Positions 1 to 10,269 of a DNA stretch of 64,000 nucleotides are shown piece after piece; the first letter of the stretch is position 1; each line of letters starts with the position of its first letter. Both the position numbers and the translations under genes were made by a program. Origin of the DNA: Lepidostoma basale (taxonomy: Eukaryota > Arthropoda > Insecta > Trichoptera > Lepidostomatidae); contig JAHDVF020001307.1 in the NCBI GenBank assembly GCA_022606425.2, positions 402,001 to 466,000 of the forward strand, read 5' to 3'. Below the pieces are notes generated by a model, which worked only from the letters and a program-made list of their open reading frames with translations, did not search any database and was not told the DNA's origin.

Positions 1-153
1 ATTTGCAATTCATAACACTTTTTTTTGTTTTGCTGTCAAATCAAATCGTATTGTAATTTTTTATTTGTTTATTATTATTATTGGAATAACCTTAATCGCT
101 TAGTGTTTAATCGAATTAAGGAATATTTTTGAGTTGACATTGTTGTTGCCGTC

Positions 154-188
154 ATGACTCCAGTTGGTCTTATGTTCAAAGTAACCAG
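154..188 (+). CDS. candidate host exon 1 (partial coding, phase 2 end)
   Basis: An ATG opens MTPVGLMFKVT and the exon ends in CCAG followed by the donor GTAAGG. Two bases are left over, which pair with the single leading base of the exon candidate at 22145 to make a serine codon. An in-frame TGA lies at 130-132, so this is either the first coding exon or an internal exon starting at about 134 after a weak acceptor. The product is not recognised. The exon is inferred from splice signals and phase only. Confidence 0.38.
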
Positions 189-600
189 GTAAGGTTTTTA
201 AATATTTATGATGTAATTTATTTTATTAATTCTTAAAAGAAAATGTATATACACTGTGATATAAAAACATTTAAAATGTTTAAATATGATTTGTAAGCCA
301 TTTCTTTAGGGACGATTAATTTATTTTATCCAGCACACTGTTATATCAAGATTTTTATGTATGTATTCCATTCATTAATAAGGAAATGAGATGTCATATT
401 ATACTAACTGTGCTATTGTTACAAATTGATTTTATTTTTTTCATAAATTACCAAATACTTTGTTTTTTATTATTGTTAATCGTTGTAACCTGATCTAAGG
501 ATGCATTTATATAATTAAAATTAAAAAATAAACAGTACGTTTGTTAATTCCAAGACGAAATATGCCATTCCCATAAAATTAAATAAAACTTCTAGAAAAC
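189..600. other. AT-rich intron-like sequence, no gene seen
   Basis: Low-complexity AT-rich sequence after the putative splice donor. No open frame, tRNA or clear repeat is visible. Confidence 0.5.
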
Positions 601-776
601 AAACACTAACTAACCATCACGCTCTCTGTAGGGGTAGACAGAAAAAGTGTATCGCTGCGCCGTTCCTTTTTATACATATATACTTCTTTCAGTTCGGCAA
701 CATTCATACATCGTGTCATGCACGCACGTCGATTTCTTCTGCTCCTCACGTGTCTGACATTCAATATTTGATTAAA
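601..776 (-). mobile_element. LINE-A 3' fragment
   Basis: It begins with the reverse complement of a short TTAG tail and the ATGGTTAG terminus. It then runs back through the C-terminal coding segment (RACMTRCMNV-type region), with several small indels. It is 5'-truncated and degraded. Confidence 0.7.
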
Positions 777-967
777 ATATCTAAATATGGTAATTTCATA
801 ATGCTTAATAATATTTACCTATTTATTATATTTTACTTTTGATAAATGTATTCTATCGTATTGAAACACCGCTTACTCTTTTAGATTCATTATCAATGAC
901 AACTTTAATTTGTGTATTCACAGTAATTGGACATTTGTATAAATTTAGTACTTATTTAATTAAAAAA

Positions 968-1155
968 ACAAACTAACTAACCATCACGCCGTCTCCCCGA
1001 AGGGAGCAGCAAAAATAATAGACCTGCCACACTTTTCTTTCCTGACATATTTCTCTCGCTTCCTCAACATTCATACACCGTGTCATGCACGCGCGTCAAT
1101 TTCTCTGACTCCTCACCTTTGATCGTGCCTCGTTTTCCTCGGTCTTCCTCTATTA
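968..1155 (-). mobile_element. LINE-A 3' fragment
   Basis: AACTAACTAACC tail complement followed by the CCCCGAAGGG hairpin and the C-terminal region, up to the complement of the RGRPRKT segment. It is about 190 bp and 5'-truncated. Confidence 0.75.
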
Positions 1156-1215
1156 AAAATTATTATTGTTTGTATTAAATTAAAAAAATATTTTTTAGAT
1201 AATTTACTTATTTAT

Positions 1216-1304
1216 ACAACAACAACAAACAACAAACCATCACGCCGTTTCACCGCAGGGGTAGGCAGAGAGAATGGACCGCCACACTCCTCTATCCAGC
1301 ATGT
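1216..1304 (-). mobile_element. LINE-A 3' end, (TTG)n-tail subfamily
   Basis: The tail complement is CAACAACAAC rather than CTAACTAA, and the hairpin loop is the GC-containing version (CCGCAGGGG). Only about 70 bp of element remains. Confidence 0.7.
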
Positions 1305-1628
1305 TTAAAGTATTGTAGATATCTGAAGGTATCTTTATCTTTAGGTTTCACCCAAAGTTACTCTCCTATTTAATAACAAATAAATTTAATGTTAACTGCA
1401 CTTCTCTAGTTATAAATCCTCATAGTACTAGGAACTCATAGATAGGTCCTCTCCAAAATGTCAAAGATCGTGTAAAATTCTGTAATTGGTTTGAAGAAAT
1501 GGCCTTTTAATTGTACATATAACACGTTTTTTTAGATAAAATTATGACGTTAACACTGTTGGATTCCATAATGACGATTTTTTTTACGATTTAAAACATA
1601 GTTTTAACACTTTCGACATGTTTCGAAG

Positions 1629-1843
1629 TTAAATACAAATAAATACAGTTTGCTCCAACTGATGGGAAAAATTGAGGGGCAGCGTGGTCCTGGTAGAAGG
1701 CAAACGTCTCGGCTGTGCAACATAAGAGACTGGACCGGGATGGGACATGTGGGGGAGCTATTCCGGGTTGTGCAAGATAAGGAAGCCTTCGCCGGAGTGA
1801 TTGCCAACGTCAGGGGGACCTGATACGGCACGCGAAGAAGAAG
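1629..1843 (+). mobile_element. LINE-D 3' fragment with (GAA)n tail and 11-bp TSD
   Basis: The reading frame contains GELFRVVQDKEAF and VIANVRGT before the stop, then a tail of GAAGAAGAAG. ATGTTTCGAAG is present at both 1618-1628 and 1844-1854 as a target-site duplication, so the insertion boundaries are exact. This is the C-terminal end of a non-LTR reverse transcriptase polyprotein, heavily 5'-truncated. Confidence 0.8.
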
Positions 1844-1844
1844 A

Positions 1845-1880
1845 TGTTTCGAAGGCTTACACCTTCATCATCGAGAGAAC
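1845..1880 (-). ncRNA. hammerhead-like motif, disrupted
   Basis: The minus strand reads CGATGA, T, stem II GAAGG/CCTTC with a 6-nt loop, then GAAACAT. The stem III and cleavage site were displaced to 1611-1620 by the LINE-D insertion. C3 of the core is T. Confidence 0.45.
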
Positions 1881-2235
1881 GGTATAAACTCGTTTAACGT
1901 AGTTTTCTGTTTTAATTCATAAAAAAATCGTAACACGTTTTTCTGTATCTTAATGTTTCGCCTTAGTATATCTTAGTGTATGTAATATATCTTTTGTTTA
2001 AAATAAAGCACACTAACACTAATCTAATCGCAGACTTACGTGAAACTGGTGATTAGATTGCTATTAAAATTTATCGGAAGTCTTAAATTATTCTTATCGG
2101 TTTTATTATGAATTGTTTAACGATTTGTTGATTGCTCGATTCGCTCTCGTTTTACTGTGTGATTGAAATAAAATTGATTCCATTAACCTAACATTTAAAA
2201 ATAATAAAAAAATCGTTAGAGAATATCTAACGAAG

Positions 2236-2712
2236 ATAACTAACTTACCATCACGCCGTCTCCCCGAAGGGGTAGGCAGAATAAATGGACTGCCACACTT
2301 TCCTTTCCTGACATATTTCTCTCGATTCCTCAACATTCATCCATCGTGAAGTGCACGCGCGTTGATTCACGTAGCCGACATTCAATATTTAATTTATTTG
2401 ATCGTGCCACGTTTTCCTCGGTCTTCCTCTATTTCTAGTTCCATATACATCGTTAACATATAATTTTTTACCATGCTTTCTTCAATCATTCTTTCTATGT
2501 GTCCAAACCATCATAATGATCCTTTCATTATTTTATTCATAACACCATCATTCACACCGCATTCACACATTCACAGAGTATATACTCATTCGTCTAAGTG
2601 ATCTCATTTCTACTGCATTTATTCTACTTTCATCGTTCTTTTTCCAGTTCCATGCTTCGCTTTCATACATAAGGGTCGGTACAAGAATACCATTGTGCAC
2701 TACCATTTTACC
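2236..2712 (-). mobile_element. LINE-A 3' fragment, about 480 bp
   Basis: Tail complement, CCCCGAAGGGG hairpin, and coding segments back to the HNGILVPTL/YGSEAW region. Small deletions break the frame. A companion plus-strand remnant of the same 3' terminus (GTGATGGTTAGTAAG) sits at 2783-2803. Confidence 0.75.
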
Positions 2713-2900
2713 TTAATAATACAACACCGCTGTTATATCACAATGTTTTATTATACACTTTTTGAGAAATGTCGTGACAGCTGTGATGGTTAGTAAGTTA
2801 GTTTTACTTTGTAATATAAATTTAACAGTTAATTGATAAAATTTAATAACGATCACTATTTTTCTACAAGTATGGTGTTGAATCATAAATCCTAAAAGTA

Positions 2901-3318
2901 AGAGCCATGAAACGGCTGGATGCATTTGAAATGTGGCTGCATTGCAAATTGTTGCACATTCCTCGGACCGATATGGTCAACAACATGAAAGTTCTCCAGA
3001 AAGACATAGCTGATAGAGAATTTTTGATCAACATTAAAGCCTGTAAGGTGTCATATTTGGGACATATGTTAATAGTACATTGTCAAGAATGAATTCCAGC
3101 ACATTGATGACAAAATGGAGGGTCATCAAGAATGAATTGCCACACATTGATGACAAAATGGAGGGTCATCAAGATGTCGCCAGGTGACGAATCTCCTGGC
3201 TTCGCAACATAGAGTACTGGACATGACTTTTGAGCTGCTGCCAGGGACATACTCTCAAATAATAGGCAACGTCGGGGAGACCTGGCATGACACCGGGAGA
3301 AGAAGATGAAGAAGAAGA
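2901..3318 (+). mobile_element. LINE-D 3' fragment with (GAA)n tail
   Basis: The frame begins KRLDAFEMWLHCKLLHIP with RTDMVNN, a common motif near the end of RTE/BovB-like polyproteins (EMW..RR...SWTD consensus). It ends in GAAGAAGATGAAGAAG. Frameshifts and an internal tandem duplication make it non-functional. Confidence 0.7.
3083..3168 (+). repeat. 43-bp tandem duplication inside LINE-D
   Basis: Two adjacent 43-bp units (3083-3125 and 3126-3168) differ at only a few bases. Both end in GAGGGTCA, and the start of a third follows. Confidence 0.85.
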
Positions 3319-4160
3319 TTTACTTAGATGATTCGGATAAAAGAAAGTAACCGTAGCAACTAGTTTACAAGGAATCTGATCAACACAAGATTTTTACTTA
3401 ACACAGAGTACCGCAGTCTCGAATCAAGAAGAAAAGGTACATAGATGATCTTAGGATTTAAAATACTACGTAACCTCATTGATACCCCATACATCTTGGA
3501 GTAGTTTCAATGCACCGGGCAGGTATGCTCGCGCTAGAAGACACGATCTGTTGTGCATACCGCATAGCAGAACAAATGTCATGGCGCAGCATACAATGAC
3601 CCGGGGTATGGTGCTCTTGAATGAGGTGTCAGTCGATGTGGACATTCTCCAAATGACCTATGCGTCCTTTAAGGATCGTATAGGTACATACCTATCAATT
3701 TGCTGATATATGTGTATTATTTTAACATGTATGTAAGATGCGTGAATTTTTATTTGTAATTTTAATTTTAACGTAGATTATTTTAACATGCATATAATAC
3801 GTATAGAGTAATTGGGTTCTAAAATCTGTATAAAAAAATAAGATATGTGATGCGAAGAGCCAAAGACACCAAAGAGTTGAGAATGTTCGTGGTTGTTACC
3901 TTTGATCTTTCTTAATAAATCTTTGAATCCGGAATAAAATATTGCCATATTGCCCATAGCAACTTAAATAACTAAAAATAACCACAAACAAACAACTGAT
4001 GAAGTGAAAATGCGATGACGCAATGACAGCGACGTTTTTGAGAAATTTACATAAAGTTTGTAATATAATTGATAATAATAAAACAGATTATAAATACAAA
4101 TCGTTTTCACAAATTAAAACAATAGCAAAAATAATAATAATAACTTATAGATATAAAAAA
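3319..4160. other. no gene recognised
   Basis: AT-rich sequence. A 75-codon open frame at 3479-3706 has no recognisable motif, and I see no splice or repeat structure supporting it. Confidence 0.5.
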
Positions 4161-4200
4161 GAACACTTTGTATTTAATCACAGAATGGTTATTATAATTT

Positions 4201-4243
4201 ATGCCAGCTAGGTTCGCTTGTACCCAAGCCCTCATCAGAGCGA
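4201..4243 (-). ncRNA. degenerate hammerhead motif (ACTAGT family)
   Basis: The minus strand has CTGATGA, a stem II region and GAACC where GAAAC is expected, then CTAGC in place of CTAGT. Flanks match those of the better copies at 59298 and 59410. It is likely inactive. Confidence 0.5.
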
Positions 4244-4281
4244 TATAATAAATTTTAAATTTAAACATATTATAATAATAA

Positions 4282-4407
4282 TGAAATGAAACGACGTTTT
4301 TTTTAAACTATTTCCACTTTTGTCTTTATTTCGACAGCGACCGGTTTCGCCAGGTGCGCCAGCGACAAAAGAGGAAGTAGTTAAAAAACATCTATTTGTT
4401 TAATCAT
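4282..4407 (-). mobile_element. short hammerhead element (ACCGGT family)
   Basis: Inverted arms containing CCACTTTTGTC and its complement enclose a minus-strand hammerhead remnant (4333-4366: CTGGCGAAACCGGTC). It is a shortened relative of the 20421-20803 copy. The two also share about 45 bp of flank (4408-4455 versus 20373-20420) in inverted orientation, so the true repeat extends beyond the arms. Confidence 0.6.
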
Positions 4408-4627
4408 TATTTAAAATGAATTTCCATCAAGATATTTCCGTAAAATCATTTGATTATCTTAAAAACATTTTATAATGTTGAAGTGTCATAGTGTTACGGC
4501 CAAAACAATGGATTATTTAAGTATAGTTTTAGTTATTAACTTATTTCAATTATCTACTAACTTATATTTATTATTTCTTGAATGATTATGTAAAACTACA
4601 TATTAAATAATACGAAAGATAACGTCT

Positions 4628-4795
4628 ATTTTCTAAAAGTTTTATTATAATTTATGTGAATGGCATGTTTCGCCTGTCTAAGACGTTTTCAAATGTCTGA
4701 TAATGCCTTAGACAGGCAAAACATTTGATAATGCCTTAGACAGGCGATACATGTCATTCACATAAAATATAATAGAACTTCTGAAAATAGACCTT
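4628..4795. mobile_element. palindromic element with three hammerhead-like motifs (GCCT family)
   Basis: Arms begin TTCTAAAAGTTTTATTA and its complement. Inside, one minus-strand (4657-4692) and two overlapping plus-strand units (4694-4727, 4722-4762) read TGATAAT, stem II GCCT/AGGC, then a GAAAC-like box and ACATGTC. Core position 8 is A instead of G, and the plus units have AAAAC or GATAC, so catalysis is doubtful. Confidence 0.5.
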
Positions 4796-5040
4796 TTCAA
4801 TCGTATTAATTATTTAATATGGAATTTTAATTTATTGATCAAGAAACAACAAATATAACTGTACATATTTATTACGATATACGAACCTAGTTGGCGTTAA
4901 TTAAAATAGAGTGTTTTATTATTTTACATCTATAAGTTTAAAATGTCTAACCATAACAAAGTGATTGTTTCATATGAAAATTTAATGATAATTTGGTTAA
5001 TTTATATAGCGCTACATATAGCCTCGAAACTATCACATTG

Positions 5041-5675
5041 TCGAAACAAAGTACCGAGAAACTACGAGTGACCCATAGAGCCGTGGAAAGAGCCATGTTA
5101 AATCAAATCAAATCAAATCAAATCAGTTTATTTTCTCAAAAGACATTACAAACATTTTTTATATTATAGTTTAAGGCATCTATTGAGAACAGGTAAAACA
5201 TAATAAATATATAATACGAGGAACGCATGAGAGATGGTTCGACATTAGGAATACAAGATACTCTCCAAAGTCAAGAGTATTTGTCTTCTGAATGTACTTT
5301 CACGAATATGAAAGACATCGATCTCCGAAGCGATCATGTTCAGAAGAATAAGCCTTAGAGACAGAGTCAGAAACGAAACGGTGAGAGAAAAAAACAAAGG
5401 TCCCTGACATCATCCACCGGGTAGCGACTCTAAAGTAGCAATGGGCAGGTCACGTAACCAAAAGCTCGGACGAAAAATGAACAAGAAGACTGCTGACTTG
5501 GAGACCGTGGACGGCAAAGAGTAGTGCAGGGCGACCACAACAACGGTGGAAGAATGACCTGAACAGACATGTCGGAATAACCTGGATGCAGTCTGCACAA
5601 GACAGAGTGACTTGGGAGCAAATGGAGGAGGTCTTTGTCCAGGAGTGGACGGGAATAGGCTGAAGAAGAAAAAGA
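5041..5675 (+). mobile_element. LINE-C 3' fragment, interrupted
   Basis: LINE-C reads QSAEKLRVTQRAMERAM in better copies. Here it starts TKYRETTSDP-like, is interrupted by LINE-G, and resumes at the SLRDRVRN segment. It continues to the W.GHV, DDLNRHVGIT and EWTGIG end and a GAAGAAGAAA tail. It is an RTE-like polyprotein C-terminus. Confidence 0.7.
5098..5341 (-). mobile_element. LINE-G 3' end with (AAATC)n tail, nested in LINE-C
   Basis: It begins with five AAATC units (complement of the TTTGA tail). The short 3' UTR and the complement of the INVFHIRKSTF coding segment follow. It lies inside LINE-C, so it is the younger insertion. Confidence 0.75.
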
Positions 5676-5838
5676 TGAATTTGTAGTTGTATATAAAACA
5701 AAGTTATTACCCGTATATAGAATGTAAAAAAGGTAGTAGGTACCTACTTTAGGTGACGTCACAATAGCATTTTTTGTGAAATTTTGATAAAATTTCTATG
5801 TTTCAGATTTGAATTTATTATATATTAAATATTTCAAA

Positions 5839-6360
5839 ACAAACAAACAAACCATCACGCCGTTTCCCCGCAGGGGTAGGCAGAGAGAATGGACCGCCAA
5901 ACTTCTCTGTCCTGGCACACCTCTGTAGATTCCTCCACATTCATACAACGAGTCATACACGCACGTCGATTCCTCCGACATCTAACATGACCAACCTTTA
6001 AAATTTGATAAATTTGGTCATGCCATGTTTTCCTCAGTCTGCCTCGACTCCGTACTCCATTCACATAATTAACGTATACTTTCTTAACCATTCTTTCTCC
6101 ATCCATGCGCTCCATATGTCCGAACCAACCCAGCGATCCTTTCATAATTTTGTCCATAATACCTTCTTCCGCTCTACATTCCTTTCTTATATCAGCATTT
6201 GAGATTCTGTCGTATATCGTTCGATTACACATACGTCATAGGGACCTCATCTCTACTGCATTTATTCTGCTCTCATCCTTCTTCTGCCAGTTCCATGCCT
6301 CGCTTCCGTACATTTGGGTTGGGACCAGAACTCCATTGAGATATAAATATTCTATATGTA
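5839..6360 (-). mobile_element. LINE-A 5'-truncated copy, (TTTG)n tail, 13-bp TSD
   Basis: The tail complement is AAACAAACAAAC and the hairpin is CCCCGCAGGGG. A 125-codon frame on the minus strand contains GSLGWFGHMERM and RGRLRKTWHDQ. TAAATATTTCAAA flanks it at 5826-5838 and 6361-6373. The bases 6338-6360 at the 5' end are not recognised as LINE-A. Confidence 0.8.
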
Positions 6361-6373
6361 TAAATATTTCAAA

Positions 6374-6841
6374 TATCTGGTTATAAAGTCACAATAAATA
6401 AAGATAGTTAATACGATCTCCACTACCTTAAACTTTAATGTCTGTGTCGTAAATGCATTTTTTTTATTTACTTGGCTGCTTTTACGTATTTTGAACTCGA
6501 TAACCTTTGAACACATTTTGTAAATGCTATTGAACTTGAAGATTACAGTAAAACGTTTTTTTAATTTTATTATATCATTTTTAAATTTGTGTTTTCCTAT
6601 ATCTGAATATTACTTCGTTCAGAGTCCAGAAAGCCATGTTAAACTGTTAACAAAAAATTGACAGCTTTTTAAATTTATCAGTGTTTCGCTGCAAGTTCAC
6701 GATAATAGTGAACATTGGATTATAGCCACGATTTGTATTTAAATTTTATCTGATGTAGAAAATGAACATTTTCATTGCGTATTATTCGAATCGGTGACAT
6801 ATGGTTCTTGAGTCATAGTCAGTGACTCTTAAAAAATAACA
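6374..6841. other. no gene recognised
   Basis: AT-rich spacer between two LINE-A insertions. Nothing supportable is seen on either strand. Confidence 0.5.
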
Positions 6842-6850
6842 AATGTATCT

Positions 6851-7300
6851 AACTAACTGACTAACCATCACGCCGTCTCCCCGAAGGGGTAAGCAGAAAG
6901 AATGGACTGCCACAGTTTTCTCTCCTGACATATTTCTCTCGATTCCTCAACGTTCATACGAGTACATCGTGTCATGCACGCGCGTCGATTTCTCTGACTC
7001 CTCACATGGCCGACATTCAATATTTGATTTATTTGATCGTGCCACGTTTTCCTCGGTCTTCCTCTATTTCTGGTTCCATTTATATCGTTAACATATAATT
7101 TTTTTACCATTCTTTCTTCATTCATTCTTTCCATATGTCCAAACCATCTTAATGATCCTTTCATTATTTTGTTCATAACACCATCATTCGCACCGCATTC
7201 ACTTTTTATATTTTCATTCGACACTATCATACACAGAGTATCCACACATTCGTCTAAGAGATCTCATTCCTACTGCATTTATTCTACTTTCATCCTTCTT
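6851..7300 (-). mobile_element. LINE-A 5'-truncated copy with 9-bp TSD
   Basis: Exact insertion: AATGTATCT occurs at 6842-6850 and 7301-7309. A 125-codon minus frame contains IKSECGANDGVMNKIMKGS and ends in YPFGETA. It is among the less damaged copies. Confidence 0.85.
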
Positions 7301-7429
7301 AATGTATCTACTGGTTTGAGTATATGATCTGAAGAATGACCCTGGGACCCATACATTCTGTTGCAACGGATCTTGGAGACATAGGAGCAACCAAAAGATC
7401 CGTGCAATAATCCAGTAGCCGCTAATAAC

Positions 7430-7640
7430 GAGCACCGTGAGAACTGATCGCCTAGCATGGATTTGGCACGTATGCCGAGCCGAAGCAATCAAGATCCTGT
7501 ACGCGTCAAGACCGGAGTAAGACCTCTTGGAAGGCCTACACTGCTCGGGCTCATCTGGCTAGGTTGATCGTAACGGACGGCTGGAGTAAAAGAGGCAGGA
7601 TCGAGGAGCTTGGAATACCAGGGGCTAAAACTTTTCAAAA
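7430..7640 (+). mobile_element. unassigned LINE C-terminal-like remnant
   Basis: Broken plus-strand frames show RLAW, a basic stretch and RPLGRPTLLGLIW. This resembles the GRP...W segment common at the end of non-LTR polyproteins. Several stops are present, and the assignment is tentative. Confidence 0.35.
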
Positions 7641-7764
7641 ATTGTATGACCATAGCAACAATTTTAAAATATGAACACTTGATCTTATATTCGTAATCAG
7701 TTAGGATTTAATAGACTTTTACGCCTCCGATAAAATTCAAAATTCTTTATCATATCTTCGCCTT

Positions 7765-8370
7765 TATTTACTTACGAATCTTTCCACCGTAGTTGCGGTC
7801 GCTCCAAGCCAGCAGTCTTCTTGTGCATTTTTCATCTGAGTTTCTGGCAACGTGACCTGCCCATTGCCATTTTTGAGTCGACACCCGGTGGATGGTGTCA
7901 GTGACCTTTGTTTTTTCTCTCACCGTATCGTTTCTGACTCTGTCTCTTAGGCTTATTACTAACATGGCTCTTTCCATTGCTCTTTGGGTTACTCGTTGTT
8001 TCTCGGCACTTTGTTTGGACAATGTTCATAAGTACTAACTGGCAAAACGCAAGCTTCATAGACTTTTCGTTTCAGGTTGATCCGTATTTTCCGGATTTTA
8101 AGGATGTAACCCATGTTTCCGAAAGCTACCCAGCTTAGTCCAATTATTATTTTTAGCTCTGCGGTTTGGTTGTTTCGGCCCAATCGAATATTGTGTCCCA
8201 TGTATGTATATTCTTGGACATTCTCAATTCTGTTGGCATCCACGTTGATTTCGAGCCTTTCCGTGCCCATCACCTTGGTCTTTGCCAGGTTCATATTCAA
8301 ACCTACAGATATGTAGTGTGAGGTGGTTCGGTGTGCAAGTGTAAAGTCACAGGTTGGTTGGTACATAGTT
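7765..8370 (-). mobile_element. LINE-C fragment with reverse-transcriptase C-terminal region
   Basis: The minus strand encodes GLNMNLAKTKVMG, then YTYMGHNIRLGRNN, ELKIIIGLSWVAFGNMG and LKRKVYEACVLPVSTY, followed after a frameshift by QSAEKQRVTQRAMERAM. This order matches the end of RTE/BovB-type reverse transcriptases. The catalytic YADD motif is upstream of the truncation and absent. Confidence 0.8.
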
Positions 8371-9118
8371 GTTTATTTCGGCACAGACAAGTGTATAACA
8401 ATAGATAGGGCGAGAGCGTTCGAGCGGACGCGTGTCGCTCACCCGAAGGACGCGGTAATAAGCCCGGAGCAAAGGCAGGGTCCTTGTCTCCAGGGGACGC
8501 TATGCTGCTGCCAACATACTTACCCCATAGGTTAGGTAGGGGGATGGGATTAATCCTCCCAGTCCCACAGATAGAAGATGTTAGTAACTGAAAAAACTGT
8601 ACGACAACGCTGCTGAAAAGGTAGTTGTTTTTAAAGGTTAATGACCTTTCTCTTATATCTGGAAGCCGCCCTTGATGTTACACGAGATTATAAATCATGA
8701 TGTCCGTCTCTATTACAATCCTTTTATCCGATGTCACCGCTGTCGATATTCATACAATGTAGCGTGAGTCCTGGCGGACGGAGTACTATCGGCCGTCACT
8801 TGCAGATGTATGTGCGGCATTACCATTACCTATATCCTATTCGCCCGTCGTGTTCTCATATGCGACCGGTACTAGAGTTACTATACCCGGACTAGCGTGT
8901 GTATACTTGCTGACCGGAGGACGGTGACACGAGGCAGATCGAATAGTTTGACCTCTGTTTATCTTTTTTTTTTCACTGATGTCACGATTTTTATGCTTTC
9001 TGAGATAACCCATAAACATTTTTTTTTGTTATTCTTCTTCGCAATCAATCCAAGAGATTGGTTTCGGAAATTAATACAATATGTGAAAAATATGCATCAG
9101 GTATTTATTTGACTAATT
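8371..9118. other. no gene recognised
   Basis: Moderately GC-richer sequence at 8400-8560 and 8760-8930 without a convincing frame. It could be part of an unrecognised repeat. Confidence 0.4.
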
Positions 9119-9546
9119 TTACTAACTAACTAACTAACTAACTAACTAACCATCACGCCGTCTCCCCGAAGGGGTAGGCGGAAAGAATGGACTGCCACAC
9201 CTTTCTTTTCTGACATATTTCTCTCGATTCCTCAACATTCATACATCGTGTCATGCACGCGCGTCGATTTCTCTGACTCCTCACATGGCCGACATTCAAT
9301 ATTTGATTTATTTGATCGTGCCCCATTTTCCTCGGTCTTGCTCTATTTCTAGTTCCATTTAAATCGTTAAAATATATTTTTTTACACACACATTCATCTA
9401 AGAAATTAGATCTCTTAGGCGAATGTGTGGATACTCTGTGTATGATAGAGTGTCGAATGAAAATATAAGAAGTGAATGCGGTGCGAATGGTGTTATTAAC
9501 AAAATAATGAAAGGATCATTACGATGGTTTGGAGACACGGAAAGAA
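9119..9546 (-). mobile_element. LINE-A copy with 5' inversion
   Basis: 9119-9385 is a normal minus-strand 3' end with six CTAA units. 9405-9546 is plus-strand LINE-A sequence from further upstream (CGNEN-like to FGDTERI). The two halves are in opposite orientation with a small gap, the signature of twin priming. Confidence 0.75.
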
Positions 9547-9614
9547 TAAATTAGTAGCTGTTTAAATAAAAATATTTATTGTTATTGTGTTAGATTTATT
9601 TTGTTTAACACAAA

Positions 9615-9727
9615 TGAAAACATCTGCTTTCTAGAAGTTTTATTATATTTTATAAGAATGACGTGTTTTGTCTGTCTAAGACTTTATCAAATGTCTTTAT
9701 TCAAAAGTTATAGGCAAAACATATCTT
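9615..9727. mobile_element. degraded GCCT-family hammerhead-like element
   Basis: It carries the CTAGAAGTTTTATTATATTTTA arm and a TGTTTTGTCTGTCTAAGAC core, as in the copies at 4628 and 34427. The second half is lost. Confidence 0.45.
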
Positions 9728-10098
9728 CTTCTTCTTCTTTTTTCTTTTAATAGGTCTGATGATCTGTGACACAGAAATCATGTCAAGTGGGATTCATCAT
9801 CCCTCCATCGGCGGTGTTCGGAGGGGATTTCATAAGCGGCTGTATATGCGAGTGTGTCACCATCCATTCGGGCTACATGGTCCTTCCAGTATCTACTTCT
9901 GGATCTACTCCACCGAACGATATCCTCTGTATCGCAAGTTTTTCTTATCTCTGCATTGCGGACACGATCTCGGGAAGTTTTTCCAGTAATTGATCATAGA
10001 ACCTTCATCTCAGATCTTCTTAGTAGACCCTTGGTTCGCACAGTGTCGGCCCGCGTCTCTACAGCGTACGTCGTCATGATAGGTCGCACGCATACTGT
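9728..10098 (-). mobile_element. LINE-B 3' fragment
   Basis: A TTCTTCTTCTTC tail complement is followed by broken frames matching the plus-strand copy at 56063. Both share the ISGCICE(C/S)VTIHSGYMV segment. A 40-bp scrap of the same region recurs at 10535-10575. Confidence 0.6.
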
Positions 10099-10199
10099 TA
10101 ATATTAAGATATTAATGTTGTTTATTATTTTTTAGTATAAGTTTATTGATAATAATGATAAAAAAGTAAATAGTTTGATTAATTCCACCTGTTAATCTG

Positions 10200-10235
10200 G
10201 TTCCGACCGGTTTCGACAGCATACTGCTATCTTTT
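10200..10235 (-). ncRNA. degenerate hammerhead-like motif (ACCGGT)
   Basis: The minus strand reads CAG-TATG-CTG, TC, GAAACCGGTCGGAACC. A GUC cleavage site and self-complementary ACCGGT are kept, but the CUGAUGA core has become AAGATAG. Confidence 0.35.
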
Positions 10236-10269
10236 GTTGATCAAGAGAAAGGCAGTTAGCTGCTATTAA

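Larger units (their letters stand above)
1550..1925 (-). mobile_element. hammerhead element (ACATGT family), split by a LINE
   Basis: The sequence flanking this motif (CCATAATGACGA, then TTTAAAACA) recurs at 26499-26525, so both belong to one repeat family. A LINE-D insertion at 1629-1843 interrupts it exactly at the GAAAC/ACATGT part of its ribozyme, duplicating 11 bp. Confidence 0.55.
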
